A program made the translations under genes and the position numbers. 64,000 nt of DNA from Mycolicibacterium llatzerense (GTDB lineage: Bacteria; Actinomycetota; Actinomycetes; Mycobacteriales; Mycobacteriaceae), in the NCBI RefSeq assembly GCF_000878195.1, contig NZ_JXST01000026.1, forward strand, positions 1 through 64,000, read 5' to 3'. Below are positions 8,664 through 16,870 of the stretch, piece after piece. Position 1 is the stretch's first letter; each line of letters starts with the position of its first letter. Under the pieces are notes generated by a model. The model did not search any database. It saw only the letters and a program-made list of their open reading frames with translations, and was not told the origin of the DNA.

Positions 8664-11600
8664 GGCCGGGTCCGTGTGGGTTGTTTTTGGGGCCACCAGC
8701 TGGCTTCGCGCAGGAGGGTGGCGATGGCCGGAACGGTGAGTGTGCGCACGAGGAAGGTGTCCAGCAGTAGTCCGCAGCCGACGATGAGGCCGACTTGGAT
8801 CATGATGGCGATGGAGCCGGCCATCAGTCCGAACATGCTGGCAGCGAAGATGAGTCCGGCGGAGGTGATGACCGAGCCGGTTTTGGCGACGGTGCGTAGG
8901 ACTCCGACGCGGATGTTGTGTTCGGATTCTTCGCGTAGTCGTGATACCAGCAGCATGTTGTAGTCGGCGCCGACCGCGACGAGGATGATGAACGCCAATA
9001 GTGGTACGGGCCATGCGATTTGGTAACCGAGTATCCATTGGAAAACGACGACGCCGAAACCGATGGAGGCCAGGTAGTTCAGCACGACGGTGCCCAGGAG
9101 GTAGAGCGGGGCCAGCGCAGCGCGCAACAGCAGGACCAGGATGAGTCCGACGACGACGAGGGTGGCGACGGCCAGTTGGGTGAAGTCGGCTTGTAGTAGG
9201 TGCTGGATGTCGGCGTTGACGGCCGGGAATCCGGCCACGGAGATGGTGGCGTTGGTCAGGGAGGTGTTGGGGCGGGCGGCTTCGGCGACGGTGACCATGT
9301 GGTGGGCCAGTGCCATGGCGGCGCTGCTGTAGGGGTCGAGTGTGGATTCGATAATGAAGCGGGCGGTTTTTCCGTCGGGGGTGATGAATTGTTTGGCGAC
9401 GTCAGCGAATTGGCGGTTGTCGAAGGCGGTTGGGGGTAGGTAGAAGCCGCTGGCGGTGTCAGAGTTGGCGCTGGCGCGTGCGGAGTTTTGTAGTTGTGCA
9501 GCGATCTGGCTCATCCCGGCGAGCAGTTGAATGTTGCTGTCGGCCAGGGCGTGCACGCCGGTTGCCAATGCTTGTGCTCCAGAGGCGAGTTGGCTGATGC
9601 CGTGTTGCAGGCGTGCGATGTTGGTCGCCACGTCGGCGGGGTCACCCAGAGTGCCCAGGGCATGTTGCAGGGTGGTGATTGAGGTTTGGACGTCGGCGAG
9701 GGTGGCGGTGACGGTGGCGTTGGTGGCGGGGTTGTAGTGGTCGCCCAGCTCAGCGATGCGGTCGAAGAATCCGTTGGTGCGCAGGGCGTCCAGGACGCGC
9801 ATCTGGTCGCGGAGTTCGGTGCATTTTGGTGTGGTGACGCACCAGGGTGCGGTGTCGAGGATGTCGCGCAGTGGCGAAACGGCGGCGATGGCGTTGCGAG
9901 CCTGTTCGGCCTCGGGGCGTAGTCCGGGTCCGGCTTGGATGGCGTGATCGATGTCGGGGGCGGTGGCCGACAGTTGGTGCAGCAGCGGGGTGAATCGCTG
10001 CATTTGGCTGCTGGCGGTGTGCGCTTGGTTGAGCAGGCCGCTCAAGGGTGTCAGCGCGGTGCGCAGGGTGCGGTCGAGTTGTGCCAGGCCGTTGGCGAGT
10101 TGGTCAGCGCCGCCGGTGAGTTGGGCCAGGTCGTTCTTGCGGGCGTTGCCGTCGGCGGCGGCGGTGGCCATCTTGTCGCCGATTTGTTGGTTCTGCCAGG
10201 ACAATTGGGCTTGTTCGAGTCGGGTGCCGCCGGGGCGGGTGACGCCAGATACTTTGCTCACGCCGGGCAGTTGGGCGATGCGGGAGGCGAGTTCGTCGAG
10301 GTCGGCGAGGCCTTTGCCGGTGCGCATGTCGGCGGGGTTTTCCACGACGAGGAATTGTGTGAAGACCATGTCGGTGGGGAAATGCCGGTTGAGCAGCTGG
10401 TAGCCCAGGTTGCTTGCGGTGTCGGCGGGTTGGCCTTTGCGGTCGTCGTAGCTGATCTTGATGGTGGTGGCTGCCGCGGCCAGGGCCAGCAGGATGATGA
10501 GGCTGACGGTGAGCAGCGGCACGGGTTTGCGCACGACGGCGACCGCGATGCGGTTCCAGTAGCGGCGGGTGCGGTCGGGCTGGGGGTCGCCGATGCCGCG
10601 GCGGGCGGCCAGCGCCAGTACCGGTGGCAGCAGGGTGACGGTGGCCAGAAATCCGACCATCACGGCCACGGCGCAGGCGGGGCCGAGCGCGGCGAACACG
10701 CTGAGTTTGGCGAAGGTCATGGCCAGGAAGGCCAGTGCGACGGTGGCCGCTGAGGCCAGGATGACTCGTCCGATGCTGGCGGTGGCGTCGATCGCGGCCT
10801 GCGGCGGGGCGATGTCGGCGCGTCGCTGTTCGTGGTAGCGGCTGATCAGGAACACGGTGTAGTCGGTGCCGGCGCCGAGCAAGATCGCGGTCATGAACGC
10901 CACGGTGAATTCCGATACCGGTAAGCCGCATTCGCCGAGGGCGGAGAGCACCCCCCGCCCGACAGCCAAACTCAGCGCGATGACCAGCAGTGGCAGTAGC
11001 GCGGTGAATGCCGACCGGTAGACCAGCAGCAGGATCAGGGCGATGAGGCCGGCGGTGGCCATGGAGATGAACAGCAGATCGTGTTCGGCGCTGGCGATCT
11101 GATCGCTGAACGTGGCGGCGGGCCCGGTGACGTGCACGGTGGTGGTGCTGGCGGCGAAGACGCGGTGGGCGATGGCGCGCACGGCGCTGACCGATTCGGC
11201 GGCGGTCGGATCGCCGAGGGTGCCGGCGATGCCGACCGGCAGGTACCACGCGTGTCGGTCGGCGCTGATGGCGTGCGGTGCGGTGACCGGGTCGGCCAGC
11301 AGGTCCTGCACGAGCAGGACATGGCTGGGGTCGGCGCGCAGCTGCGAGACCAGCTGCGCGTATTTCTGGCGGGTTGGCGGGGTCAGGCCGGCGGGGTCCT
11401 CGAACGCGACGAACAGCACGGTCTTGGACCCCTGTTCGCCGAATGCTGCACTCATCCGGTCAACGGTCAGAAACGACGGCGCGTCGTGGGGCACCAAGTC
11501 CACCGACTGTTGGCGCACCACGGTTTCCAGTTGCGGAAAAAGCACCGCCAACAACACCGCGGCCCCGATCCACAGTCCGATCACCAGCGCCTTGTGGCGC

Positions 11601-11737
11601 AGGGTGAACGCCCCCAGGCGGGCCAGCGCGGGGCTGTATTCACTCGACGGCGCGGTCTCGGCGCGTGTGCGCCGGCGGCGCGGCGGTAGCCCGGGTGCGG
11701 CGGTGAGGGTCGGTCCCCCGCGCAGCGGATCGCTCAC
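8660..11737 (-). CDS. MmpL-family RND transporter (element cargo)
   Basis: A 1025-residue membrane protein of the MMPL/RND superfamily. It has a first transmembrane helix at about residues 50-70 and a periplasmic loop starting VVRQQSVDLVPHD. A helix bundle follows with GAGTDYTVFLISRYHE, then a long second periplasmic loop of about 350 residues rich in Gln/Ala helical segments, and a second bundle containing VAVGADYNMLLVSRLREE. The GxGxDY motif in each half carries the Asp-Tyr pairs used for proton relay. MmpLs export lipids, siderophores or drugs using the proton motive force. The upstream DUF gene overlaps by 4 bases. No MmpS partner is present. It lies inside the mobile element with two TetR genes, suggesting a transferable, regulated efflux/lipid-export module. 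Confidence 0.92.
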   Translation of the reverse strand: MSDPLRGGPTLTAAPGLPPRRRRTRAETAPSSEYSPALARLGAFTLRHKALVIGLWIGAAVLLAVLFPQLETVVRQQSVDLVPHDAPSFLTVDRMSAAFGEQGSKTVLFVAFEDPAGLTPPTRQKYAQLVSQLRADPSHVLLVQDLLADPVTAPHAISADRHAWYLPVGIAGTLGDPTAAESVSAVRAIAHRVFAASTTTVHVTGPAATFSDQIASAEHDLLFISMATAGLIALILLLVYRSAFTALLPLLVIALSLAVGRGVLSALGECGLPVSEFTVAFMTAILLGAGTDYTVFLISRYHEQRRADIAPPQAAIDATASIGRVILASAATVALAFLAMTFAKLSVFAALGPACAVAVMVGFLATVTLLPPVLALAARRGIGDPQPDRTRRYWNRIAVAVVRKPVPLLTVSLIILLALAAAATTIKISYDDRKGQPADTASNLGYQLLNRHFPTDMVFTQFLVVENPADMRTGKGLADLDELASRIAQLPGVSKVSGVTRPGGTRLEQAQLSWQNQQIGDKMATAAADGNARKNDLAQLTGGADQLANGLAQLDRTLRTALTPLSGLLNQAHTASSQMQRFTPLLHQLSATAPDIDHAIQAGPGLRPEAEQARNAIAAVSPLRDILDTAPWCVTTPKCTELRDQMRVLDALRTNGFFDRIAELGDHYNPATNATVTATLADVQTSITTLQHALGTLGDPADVATNIARLQHGISQLASGAQALATGVHALADSNIQLLAGMSQIAAQLQNSARASANSDTASGFYLPPTAFDNRQFADVAKQFITPDGKTARFIIESTLDPYSSAAMALAHHMVTVAEAARPNTSLTNATISVAGFPAVNADIQHLLQADFTQLAVATLVVVGLILVLLLRAALAPLYLLGTVVLNYLASIGFGVVVFQWILGYQIAWPVPLLAFIILVAVGADYNMLLVSRLREESEHNIRVGVLRTVAKTGSVITSAGLIFAASMFGLMAGSIAIMIQVGLIVGCGLLLDTFLVRTLTVPAIATLLREASWWPQKQPTRTRP

Positions 11738-12171
11738 TGGCTGGCAGGGGCCGTGTCGTAGTCGGCGCTGTCCGCGGCGGGCACATCATGTCGGACCATC
11801 TGCACCCGGCCTCCGGGCATGCAGGCCATGTATCCGTGGCGCTTTCCGTACAGTTCCCATGCCGCCACGTGGGCGTCGGGCTCCACGTCGATCGAGTGAC
11901 CGTCCGAGAACTGCAGGTGCAGGGCCCCATCGTCATCGCTGTGTGCTCGCACGCACACCGACCCGGCCAGGTCCAAAAGAGCGCGGTGCGCCGGCGCCAC
12001 GTTCAGCGGGTCCAGCTCCACCACCTCGGCCGGGTACGGGCCCACCGGCGGCAACCCCAGACGGAGCCGCCGGGAGATGACCACCTCGTTGTAGTCCTCG
12101 AAGCTGAGCACCAGACCTTCATGCAGCGACACCCGCTGCAGGGTGCACCGTTCAATCCACTGATCGACCAT
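11734..12171 (-). CDS. Conserved small protein of unknown function (DUF6188-like)
   Basis: A 145-residue protein (start ATG at 12171, ATGA overlap with mmpL). It is acidic, mixed alpha/beta and has no transmembrane segment. Segments such as EVVISRRLRLGL, LHLQFSDGHSIDVEPD and AAWELYGKRHGYMACMPGG resemble a small mycobacterial/actinobacterial family that I believe is called DUF6188; the function is unknown. A 54-base gap separates it from the TetR gene upstream and contains a palindrome (12203-12220). It may therefore be the first gene of a TetR-controlled transcript with mmpL. Confidence 0.7.
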   Translation of the reverse strand: MVDQWIERCTLQRVSLHEGLVLSFEDYNEVVISRRLRLGLPPVGPYPAEVVELDPLNVAPAHRALLDLAGSVCVRAHSDDDGALHLQFSDGHSIDVEPDAHVAAWELYGKRHGYMACMPGGRVQMVRHDVPAADSADYDTAPASQ

Positions 12172-12202
12172 GATCGCGTCCCCTGTCTCCGCACCAGCAA
12201 AA

Positions 12203-12220
12203 CGATACTAAGCAGTATCG
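12203..12220. promoter_or_regulatory. Candidate TetR operator before the DUF-mmpL genes
   Basis: CGATACT and AGTATCG form a perfect 7-base inverted repeat with a 4-base centre. It lies 32 bases before the start of the DUF gene and just downstream of the TetR stop codon. Position and symmetry suit a repressor site; binding is inferred. Confidence 0.5.
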
Positions 12221-12223
12221 AAA

Positions 12224-12240
12224 CGCTACACCGTGTAGCG
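12224..12240. promoter_or_regulatory. Second palindrome overlapping the TetR gene's end
   Basis: CGCTACAC-C-GTGTAGCG is an 8-base perfect inverted repeat spanning the TetR stop codon. A related 17-base sequence occurs at 12965-12981 in the divergent TetR intergenic region (13 of 17 positions agree). This suggests one regulator may recognise both. Confidence 0.5.
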
Positions 12241-12873
12241 ATGTGGGGCAATGGTGGCGGGTTGGGCGCGCAGGATGAGAGCCATCGCCCGGTCGATGTT
12301 GTCCCGGGCGGCGGCGGCGGGCACCCGGCCGCTGATGAAGGCGGCCAGATTGGCCAACCACACGTCGCCGAGTAGGCAGGCCAGTTGCTGGTTGCGCGGC
12401 GACGGGGACGGGCCGCCCAGCGCGGCCGCTAGCAGCCTGTTGAGCACCGCCATTGTCCGCTCGACCTCGGCGGCCGCGGTGCTGTCGGCAACGACGAGCG
12501 CCCGGGTCAGCGCCTCGGTCAGCGGCAGATCACGCTGCCACTGCTCGTGCAGGCAGTTGCTGAGCGCGACAAGTCGCTGCTGGGGGCCGCCGGGCACCGC
12601 CGACCAGTCGCGCAGGGCCTGCACCTGCTCGACCTCGCGGGTTAGTGCGCAGACCAGCAAATAGGTCTTGGAGGGAAAGCGGCGGTAGATGGAGCTGACG
12701 GCGATGCCCGTGCGCTCGGCGACCGTGCGCATGTGTACTGCGTCGTAGCCGCCCATCGAGGCCACCGAGACGGCGGCATCGAGGATCGCGATGTCCCGGC
12801 CATCGCGAGCCGACAGGCCTGCCGCGCCTCTCATCGCTGCGTCCCGAGCCGGCGCCGATGCGGTGACAGCCAT
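12226..12873 (-). CDS. TetR-family transcriptional regulator (element cargo)
   Basis: A 215-residue protein. The N-terminal helix-turn-helix is clear at about residues 48-69 (MRTVAERTGIAVSSIYRRF, followed by the usual SKTYLLVCAL helix). The C-terminal half is a helical ligand-binding domain with AALGGPSPSPRNQQ before the last helices. It precedes the DUF-mmpL genes on the same strand and is divergent from a second TetR gene at 13045. Palindromes at 12203, 12224 and 12965 fit autoregulation plus control of mmpL. The start could be the internal ATG at residue 14. Confidence 0.88.
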   Translation of the reverse strand: MAVTASAPARDAAMRGAAGLSARDGRDIAILDAAVSVASMGGYDAVHMRTVAERTGIAVSSIYRRFPSKTYLLVCALTREVEQVQALRDWSAVPGGPQQRLVALSNCLHEQWQRDLPLTEALTRALVVADSTAAAEVERTMAVLNRLLAAALGGPSPSPRNQQLACLLGDVWLANLAAFISGRVPAAAARDNIDRAMALILRAQPATIAPHRYTV

Positions 12874-12964
12874 CCCCGGCAGATCGGGGTGCGCGGCGCC
12901 AAAAACGCTGATAGCCAGGTGTGATCAGGCAATCCCACATCTCCTGGTATAGGCGGTTTCGCTG

Positions 12965-12981
12965 CGCTACACGCGGTAGCA
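12965..12981. promoter_or_regulatory. Candidate operator between divergent TetR genes
   Basis: CGCTACACGCGGTAGCA contains GCTAC/GTAGC arms around a 5-base centre. It resembles the palindrome at 12224-12240. It lies in the 171-base region between the two divergently transcribed TetR genes. Confidence 0.45.
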
Positions 12982-13044
12982 TAGCTGTCCTGGGGTGTGG
13001 GCATCGACGATTCGCCACACCGGAGGCTGCGGACAATAAAGTGA

Positions 13045-13728
13045 GTGACTGTGAGTGAGTGGCCCGACTTCAGCGCCGACGGCTCTGATGATGACGATGA
13101 TGTGGACCCGCGGCGTATCCGGTCACGCAACCGGCTCCTGGAGGCGGCCGCGGCCCTGCTGAATGCCGGCGGCGTTGAAGCGGTCACCGTCGACTCGGTC
13201 ACCAAAGCCTCCAAGGTGGCCCGCACCACGCTGTATCGCCACTTCAAAACCTCCTCGCACCTGCTGGCCGCGACCTTCGAGCGGCTGCTGCCGCAGGTGA
13301 CCCCTCCGGCACCACGCAGCGGACCGCTGCGCGAACAGCTCATCGAATTGCTCTCCCGGCAGGCAACGCTGTTCAACGACGCCCCGCTGCACATCACGAC
13401 CCTGGCCTGGCTGGCACTGGGCCCGACCACCACCAAACCCGCCACCGAGGACCAATACCCGGCCGGCGCCGTCCGGGCCCTGGTCATCGACCAGTACCGC
13501 CAACCGTTCGACGCCCTGCTGCGCAGCGAGCAGGCCCGCGCCGAACTGGGCGACTTCGACCTGGAACGGGTGCTGTGCCAACTGGTCGGCCCCTTGGCCT
13601 TCGCCCGCATGACCGGCTTTCGCGTCATGGGTCACGACGACTGTGTCGCCATCGTCGATGACTTCCTGAGCGCCCACCGCCGCATCTCGCCAGCACCCAC
13701 CGAAAGCGCCGACGCCACAGGTGCATGA
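13045..13728 (+). CDS. TetR-family transcriptional regulator (second, element cargo)
   Basis: A 227-residue protein. An acidic leader (SDDDDDVD) precedes RSRNRLLEAAAALLNAGG and the HTH VDSVTKASKVARTTLYRHF, a standard TetR DNA-binding domain. The helical C-terminal domain carries MTGFRVMGHDD near the end. The start is one of two close GTG codons (13045 or 13051); GGAGGCTGCGG lies about 15-25 bases upstream. It is divergent from the other TetR gene and is the only cargo gene on the plus strand. It may sense a ligand different from its neighbour's. Confidence 0.88.
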   Translation: MTVSEWPDFSADGSDDDDDVDPRRIRSRNRLLEAAAALLNAGGVEAVTVDSVTKASKVARTTLYRHFKTSSHLLAATFERLLPQVTPPAPRSGPLREQLIELLSRQATLFNDAPLHITTLAWLALGPTTTKPATEDQYPAGAVRALVIDQYRQPFDALLRSEQARAELGDFDLERVLCQLVGPLAFARMTGFRVMGHDDCVAIVDDFLSAHRRISPAPTESADATGA

Positions 13729-13762
13729 GCCGCGCTGCGCGCGGTCACGCTCAGGTGGTGCC

Positions 13763-14010
13763 CTAGTGGCGGTCTTCGAGTTGCCCGTAGAGCAGTTCAA
13801 TCATGGCTTGTTGTTGTGCCACGGTGGTTTTGAGTGTTCTGATCTCGTCTGATTGGGCGGTGATCTTGCGGCGCAGTGCGGCCACGATGCTGCTGTCGCG
13901 GCCAGGTTGCCGGCGTCACGGTGGTGGCGCTGGTGTGGGTGCGATGCGCGTCGATAACGGCCATCAGGTCGTCGTGCTTGTAGAAGACTGTGCCGCTGGC
14001 GATTTCAGGT
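13763..14010 (-). pseudogene. Decayed TnpC-like gene remnant
   Basis: Read leftwards, the last 47 codons before a TAG at 13763 give a coiled-coil segment. It includes SIVAALRRKITAQSDEIRTL and ends LLYGQLEDRH. In another frame just upstream lies GTVFYKHDDLMAVIDAHRT, resembling the helix-turn-helix part of TnpC-like proteins. The two pieces are joined only by a frameshift near 13915. The intact homologue-type gene is immediately upstream at 14281-14745, so this is a second, broken copy. The remaining part of the 13729-14280 gap contains no gene I can support. Confidence 0.5.
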
Positions 14011-14280
14011 ACTCGCCGAATTCGGTGAACAGCAGTCGCACCGCGGCGGACCTGGTTGTCGTCGTCGGCACCCAAGCCCACGTCGACCCGGTCGGCGGCA
14101 CCCCATCGAAGTCTGGGACACCGACGAACCATCCCTACGCGGCGTCGAAGGCATCGAACGAACGCGTCACCGACCTGCACGCACGCCTGACCGGATCACC
14201 TCAGTCACGCTGATCCAGCGCCGACCGCGGAGCGCCGCCGGGCGACCAAGCCCAACTTGTCGCCCAACGGTGATCCGGTG

Positions 14281-14745
14281 CTATTGCTTGCGTTCGCGCG
14301 ACGAGGTTACGTTGCGCTTGGGGCGCCTCGCGGCCGATTGGAGCGGCGGTGTTCGACGTGACGCAATATCGGTCACCGGCCGGCTTTGCGTGCTCGTCGC
14401 TCGTTCCGTGGCCAGCAGCTGGATCACGTTGGCGTACAGCTTGATCTTCTGCTCCAGTTCGGCGCAGTGCGCTAGCAGCGCTCGATGTGCATCTTGCAGA
14501 TCATCGAATGCGGCGGCGGTGCCCTGGAACGGAGCCGGCGTCCTACCCTCGTTGCGGACGCGCGCTTGAAACATCTCTTTGAGATCGACGTGCTGATGGG
14601 TGAGGTGCCACCGCGCCACACCGGCCTCGATGGCCAGCTGGGAGACGTTGAGCCGTCCGGTGGAGCGTAGCGGTTTGCCCGCCATCAAGCGGTCCATGGC
14701 GGCGAGGATCTTCTTGCGAACAGGGTCGGTTTCAGTGGCCTTCAT
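14281..14745 (-). CDS. TnpC-like accessory protein of the recombinase operon
   Basis: A 154-residue protein with an N-terminal HTH-like segment (LNVSQLAIEAGVARWHLTHQ) and a central coiled coil (AAFDDLQDAHRALLAHCAEL and beyond). The C-terminal tail is basic, ending RRPKRNVTSSRERKQ. This layout matches the small third protein of Tn554-type elements (TnpC) and the DUF6262-like proteins accompanying recombinase trios, thought to influence orientation or efficiency. Its ATG overlaps the end of the upstream recombinase gene by 14 bases, so it is translated as the fourth gene of the operon. The identification is by context and architecture. Confidence 0.7.
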   Translation of the reverse strand: MKATETDPVRKKILAAMDRLMAGKPLRSTGRLNVSQLAIEAGVARWHLTHQHVDLKEMFQARVRNEGRTPAPFQGTAAAFDDLQDAHRALLAHCAELEQKIKLYANVIQLLATERATSTQSRPVTDIASRRTPPLQSAARRPKRNVTSSRERKQ

Positions 14746-16870
14746 CGTGCTCCCTGATGATCATGTCGATGCGAGCGAGTTCTCGTTGTTCTCGCTGATG
14801 CCGCAGTGGTGGGGCGGCACGATCGGCCACCGTTTCGGCAAGCCGATCTCGGTGTCGGCGGACTGTCTCCAGGTCACGATCGGTCCGGGCGATATTGCGG
14901 CAGCCGGGCCGGCAGTCGTCGACGTCGGGTGTCACCAGCGGATCGTCGCGAGCCCCCCGCAGCTGGCACGCGGCCTTCGTCGCGTCGAACACGCAGGTCA
15001 TTCCCTCCCCGTGATAGATCTGCAGTAGAGGGTTGGCCAGCAGATCGCGAGCCTGCTTTTTGCTGGTCAGGGCATATCCGGCGAATCGACCGTTGGCGGC
15101 GCTCAGACGCTGGCGGTAAGTCTGTGAGGCCGGTCCGGATACGTGTTCCCCGTCGCTCAGGGCCTGTTCATCATCAGCGAATTGTTCCAACCGGGCAAGG
15201 TAGTCCTCGAATGCCAGCTCGTCGGGGAAGCCCGAGTCGTAGGCACCGGCGTAACCCTGAATCATGCGGGTATGCACGTGACCGTATTGGATCGATGCGG
15301 CGACCAGCCCGCGAGGCCGGCGGCGGATGAACCACGCGAGCGTTCGACGAAACCGGCTGATGGTCAGCTGGCCGTGTGGGTCCGACGGAATGGGGTCGAT
15401 GCGGTGGTGAGCACACAGCTGGTCCACGAAATCGATGAACCGGTGCACGCTGTCGGTGGCGACCTGGGTGTTGAAGGCTAATCCCCCGGTACGGCGCTGC
15501 ACGTAATTGCGGCTCAGGTCAATGCGGTTGGTGAACAGCAGGTCTTCGTCATGGAGCCGTTCAAGTACCTCGATCGCTCGCGCGACAGGCGCCACCACCA
15601 CCCAAGGATCAGCCCGCGGCAGACCGGCGGGCACCTTGTTGCCGTGCTCGTCGACGGCATTTTTGAAGTACACGCCCGACATCAGGTACATATCGTTGGC
15701 ATCGTCACGGTCGACGCAGCCACGACGCAGGTTCAACACCTCCGCGGGCCGAGCACCTGAGAGGTAGGCGACCACGATCAGGCCGGCGGTGTGCAAATGC
15801 CGCACGAGGTAGCGAGTCTGGTTGTAGGAAAAACGTCCGGGATGCCACGGCCGTCCCGCCACGGTGGCGGTGACCAGAGTGGACAGGTATGCGTCGTCAT
15901 CGATCGGCAGACCGGAGGAGGCCAGCGCGGACTGGGCGGTCGCGTAGGACGCCCGTGGTAGCCGTGGGACCCCGATCAGCCTGCCGATAAACGGATAGTT
16001 GATTTCCCGCTCGCCGGCGTCGTTGATCCTGCCCGGCAACAAGCCTTGCTGTTGCCGAACCGATTCGGCGTAGTCGGTGACCAGTTTGATGGCCCCGCCT
16101 TGTGGCAATCGTGGCCGATCCGGTTCGTGCCCGGCCGTCACGTCCGGCCCGCGTGCATGCAGGAACACGAACTCCTCGCGGGCGGCGATGATGTCGTCGG
16201 CAAAATCTTCGACGAATCGCAGCGCCCACAGCAGCAGTGCTCCCATGGTGTCCTCATTGATACGTGGGGTGAGGTTCTCCATGTACGAGCGGACGTTGCC
16301 GAACAGCGCTCCGGCCGAATCACCGCCCCAGGGCGGCGTTTCGGGCAGCCGCATTGATTCCGGTAGCACCGAGCGGTACCCCCAGAGGCGGCGGACCTCG
16401 ACGACGCATCGGTGCATCTGTCCCACGCTGTCCTGGTAGCGGCTCAGATATACCAAGTATTCGTCCAGCATCTCGGCTGTGACATCGCAGAACTGCCCAA
16501 CACGGCGTTTGTGAAGCCAATTGAGGAAGATCCGCAGCGGATACCAGCACATCCTGACGGTGTACAACGACGGGCGAGTGGCCGTTGTGCGCCGCAATTG
16601 CATTGGCGGGTCGGTGTTGACCAGGACCCACACGTAGTGCTTTACCGCTTCTCGCAACGGTTTTGGTGCCAGTTTGAAGTTGATACTGATGATCTTCGAG
16701 CTCTCCTCGAAGATTCCTTGATCGAAGTGCCACACGTCGTCTGCGTACCGAGACAGCCCGGCCGGATCAGCATCTGGACGCAGCACCCGCCGCAAGAGCA
16801 CGGTCGTGGATGGGTCAGGCCATTCCACGTGGTCGTCGTGCAACGCTGCGTGCCGCCGCTGCGTCGTCAT
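14732..16870 (-). CDS. Tyrosine recombinase 3 (TnpB-like, 712 aa)
   Basis: A large phage-integrase-fold protein. Box I is SGARPAEVLNLRRG with Arg374. The box II region is TISRFRRTLAWF, where Ser505 stands in the place of the usual His and Arg508 is kept. His531 is in QYGHVHTRMIQGYAG, and Tyr540 is the candidate nucleophile. An N-terminal SAM-like core-binding region spans about 110-170. The C-terminus has four cysteines (C626, C635, C653, C657) and a charged helical tail, as in large actinobacterial transposon recombinases. The ATG overlaps the stop of recombinase 2 (ATGA). Site-specific integration/excision of the element is the expected role, jointly with recombinases 1 and 2. Confidence 0.85.
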   Translation of the reverse strand: MTTQRRHAALHDDHVEWPDPSTTVLLRRVLRPDADPAGLSRYADDVWHFDQGIFEESSKIISINFKLAPKPLREAVKHYVWVLVNTDPPMQLRRTTATRPSLYTVRMCWYPLRIFLNWLHKRRVGQFCDVTAEMLDEYLVYLSRYQDSVGQMHRCVVEVRRLWGYRSVLPESMRLPETPPWGGDSAGALFGNVRSYMENLTPRINEDTMGALLLWALRFVEDFADDIIAAREEFVFLHARGPDVTAGHEPDRPRLPQGGAIKLVTDYAESVRQQQGLLPGRINDAGEREINYPFIGRLIGVPRLPRASYATAQSALASSGLPIDDDAYLSTLVTATVAGRPWHPGRFSYNQTRYLVRHLHTAGLIVVAYLSGARPAEVLNLRRGCVDRDDANDMYLMSGVYFKNAVDEHGNKVPAGLPRADPWVVVAPVARAIEVLERLHDEDLLFTNRIDLSRNYVQRRTGGLAFNTQVATDSVHRFIDFVDQLCAHHRIDPIPSDPHGQLTISRFRRTLAWFIRRRPRGLVAASIQYGHVHTRMIQGYAGAYDSGFPDELAFEDYLARLEQFADDEQALSDGEHVSGPASQTYRQRLSAANGRFAGYALTSKKQARDLLANPLLQIYHGEGMTCVFDATKAACQLRGARDDPLVTPDVDDCRPGCRNIARTDRDLETVRRHRDRLAETVADRAAPPLRHQREQRELARIDMIIREHDEGH

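Noticed and set aside
8664..9038. Longer version of the small post-MmpL gene
   Set aside because: It would overlap the MmpL coding sequence with His/Arg/Thr-rich shadow composition; only the part from 8663 is supported.
13803..14213. Plus-strand 136-residue frame in the gap between cargo and TnpC-like gene
   Set aside because: It has no recognisable motif and lies opposite the TnpC-like remnant; composition is shadow-like.
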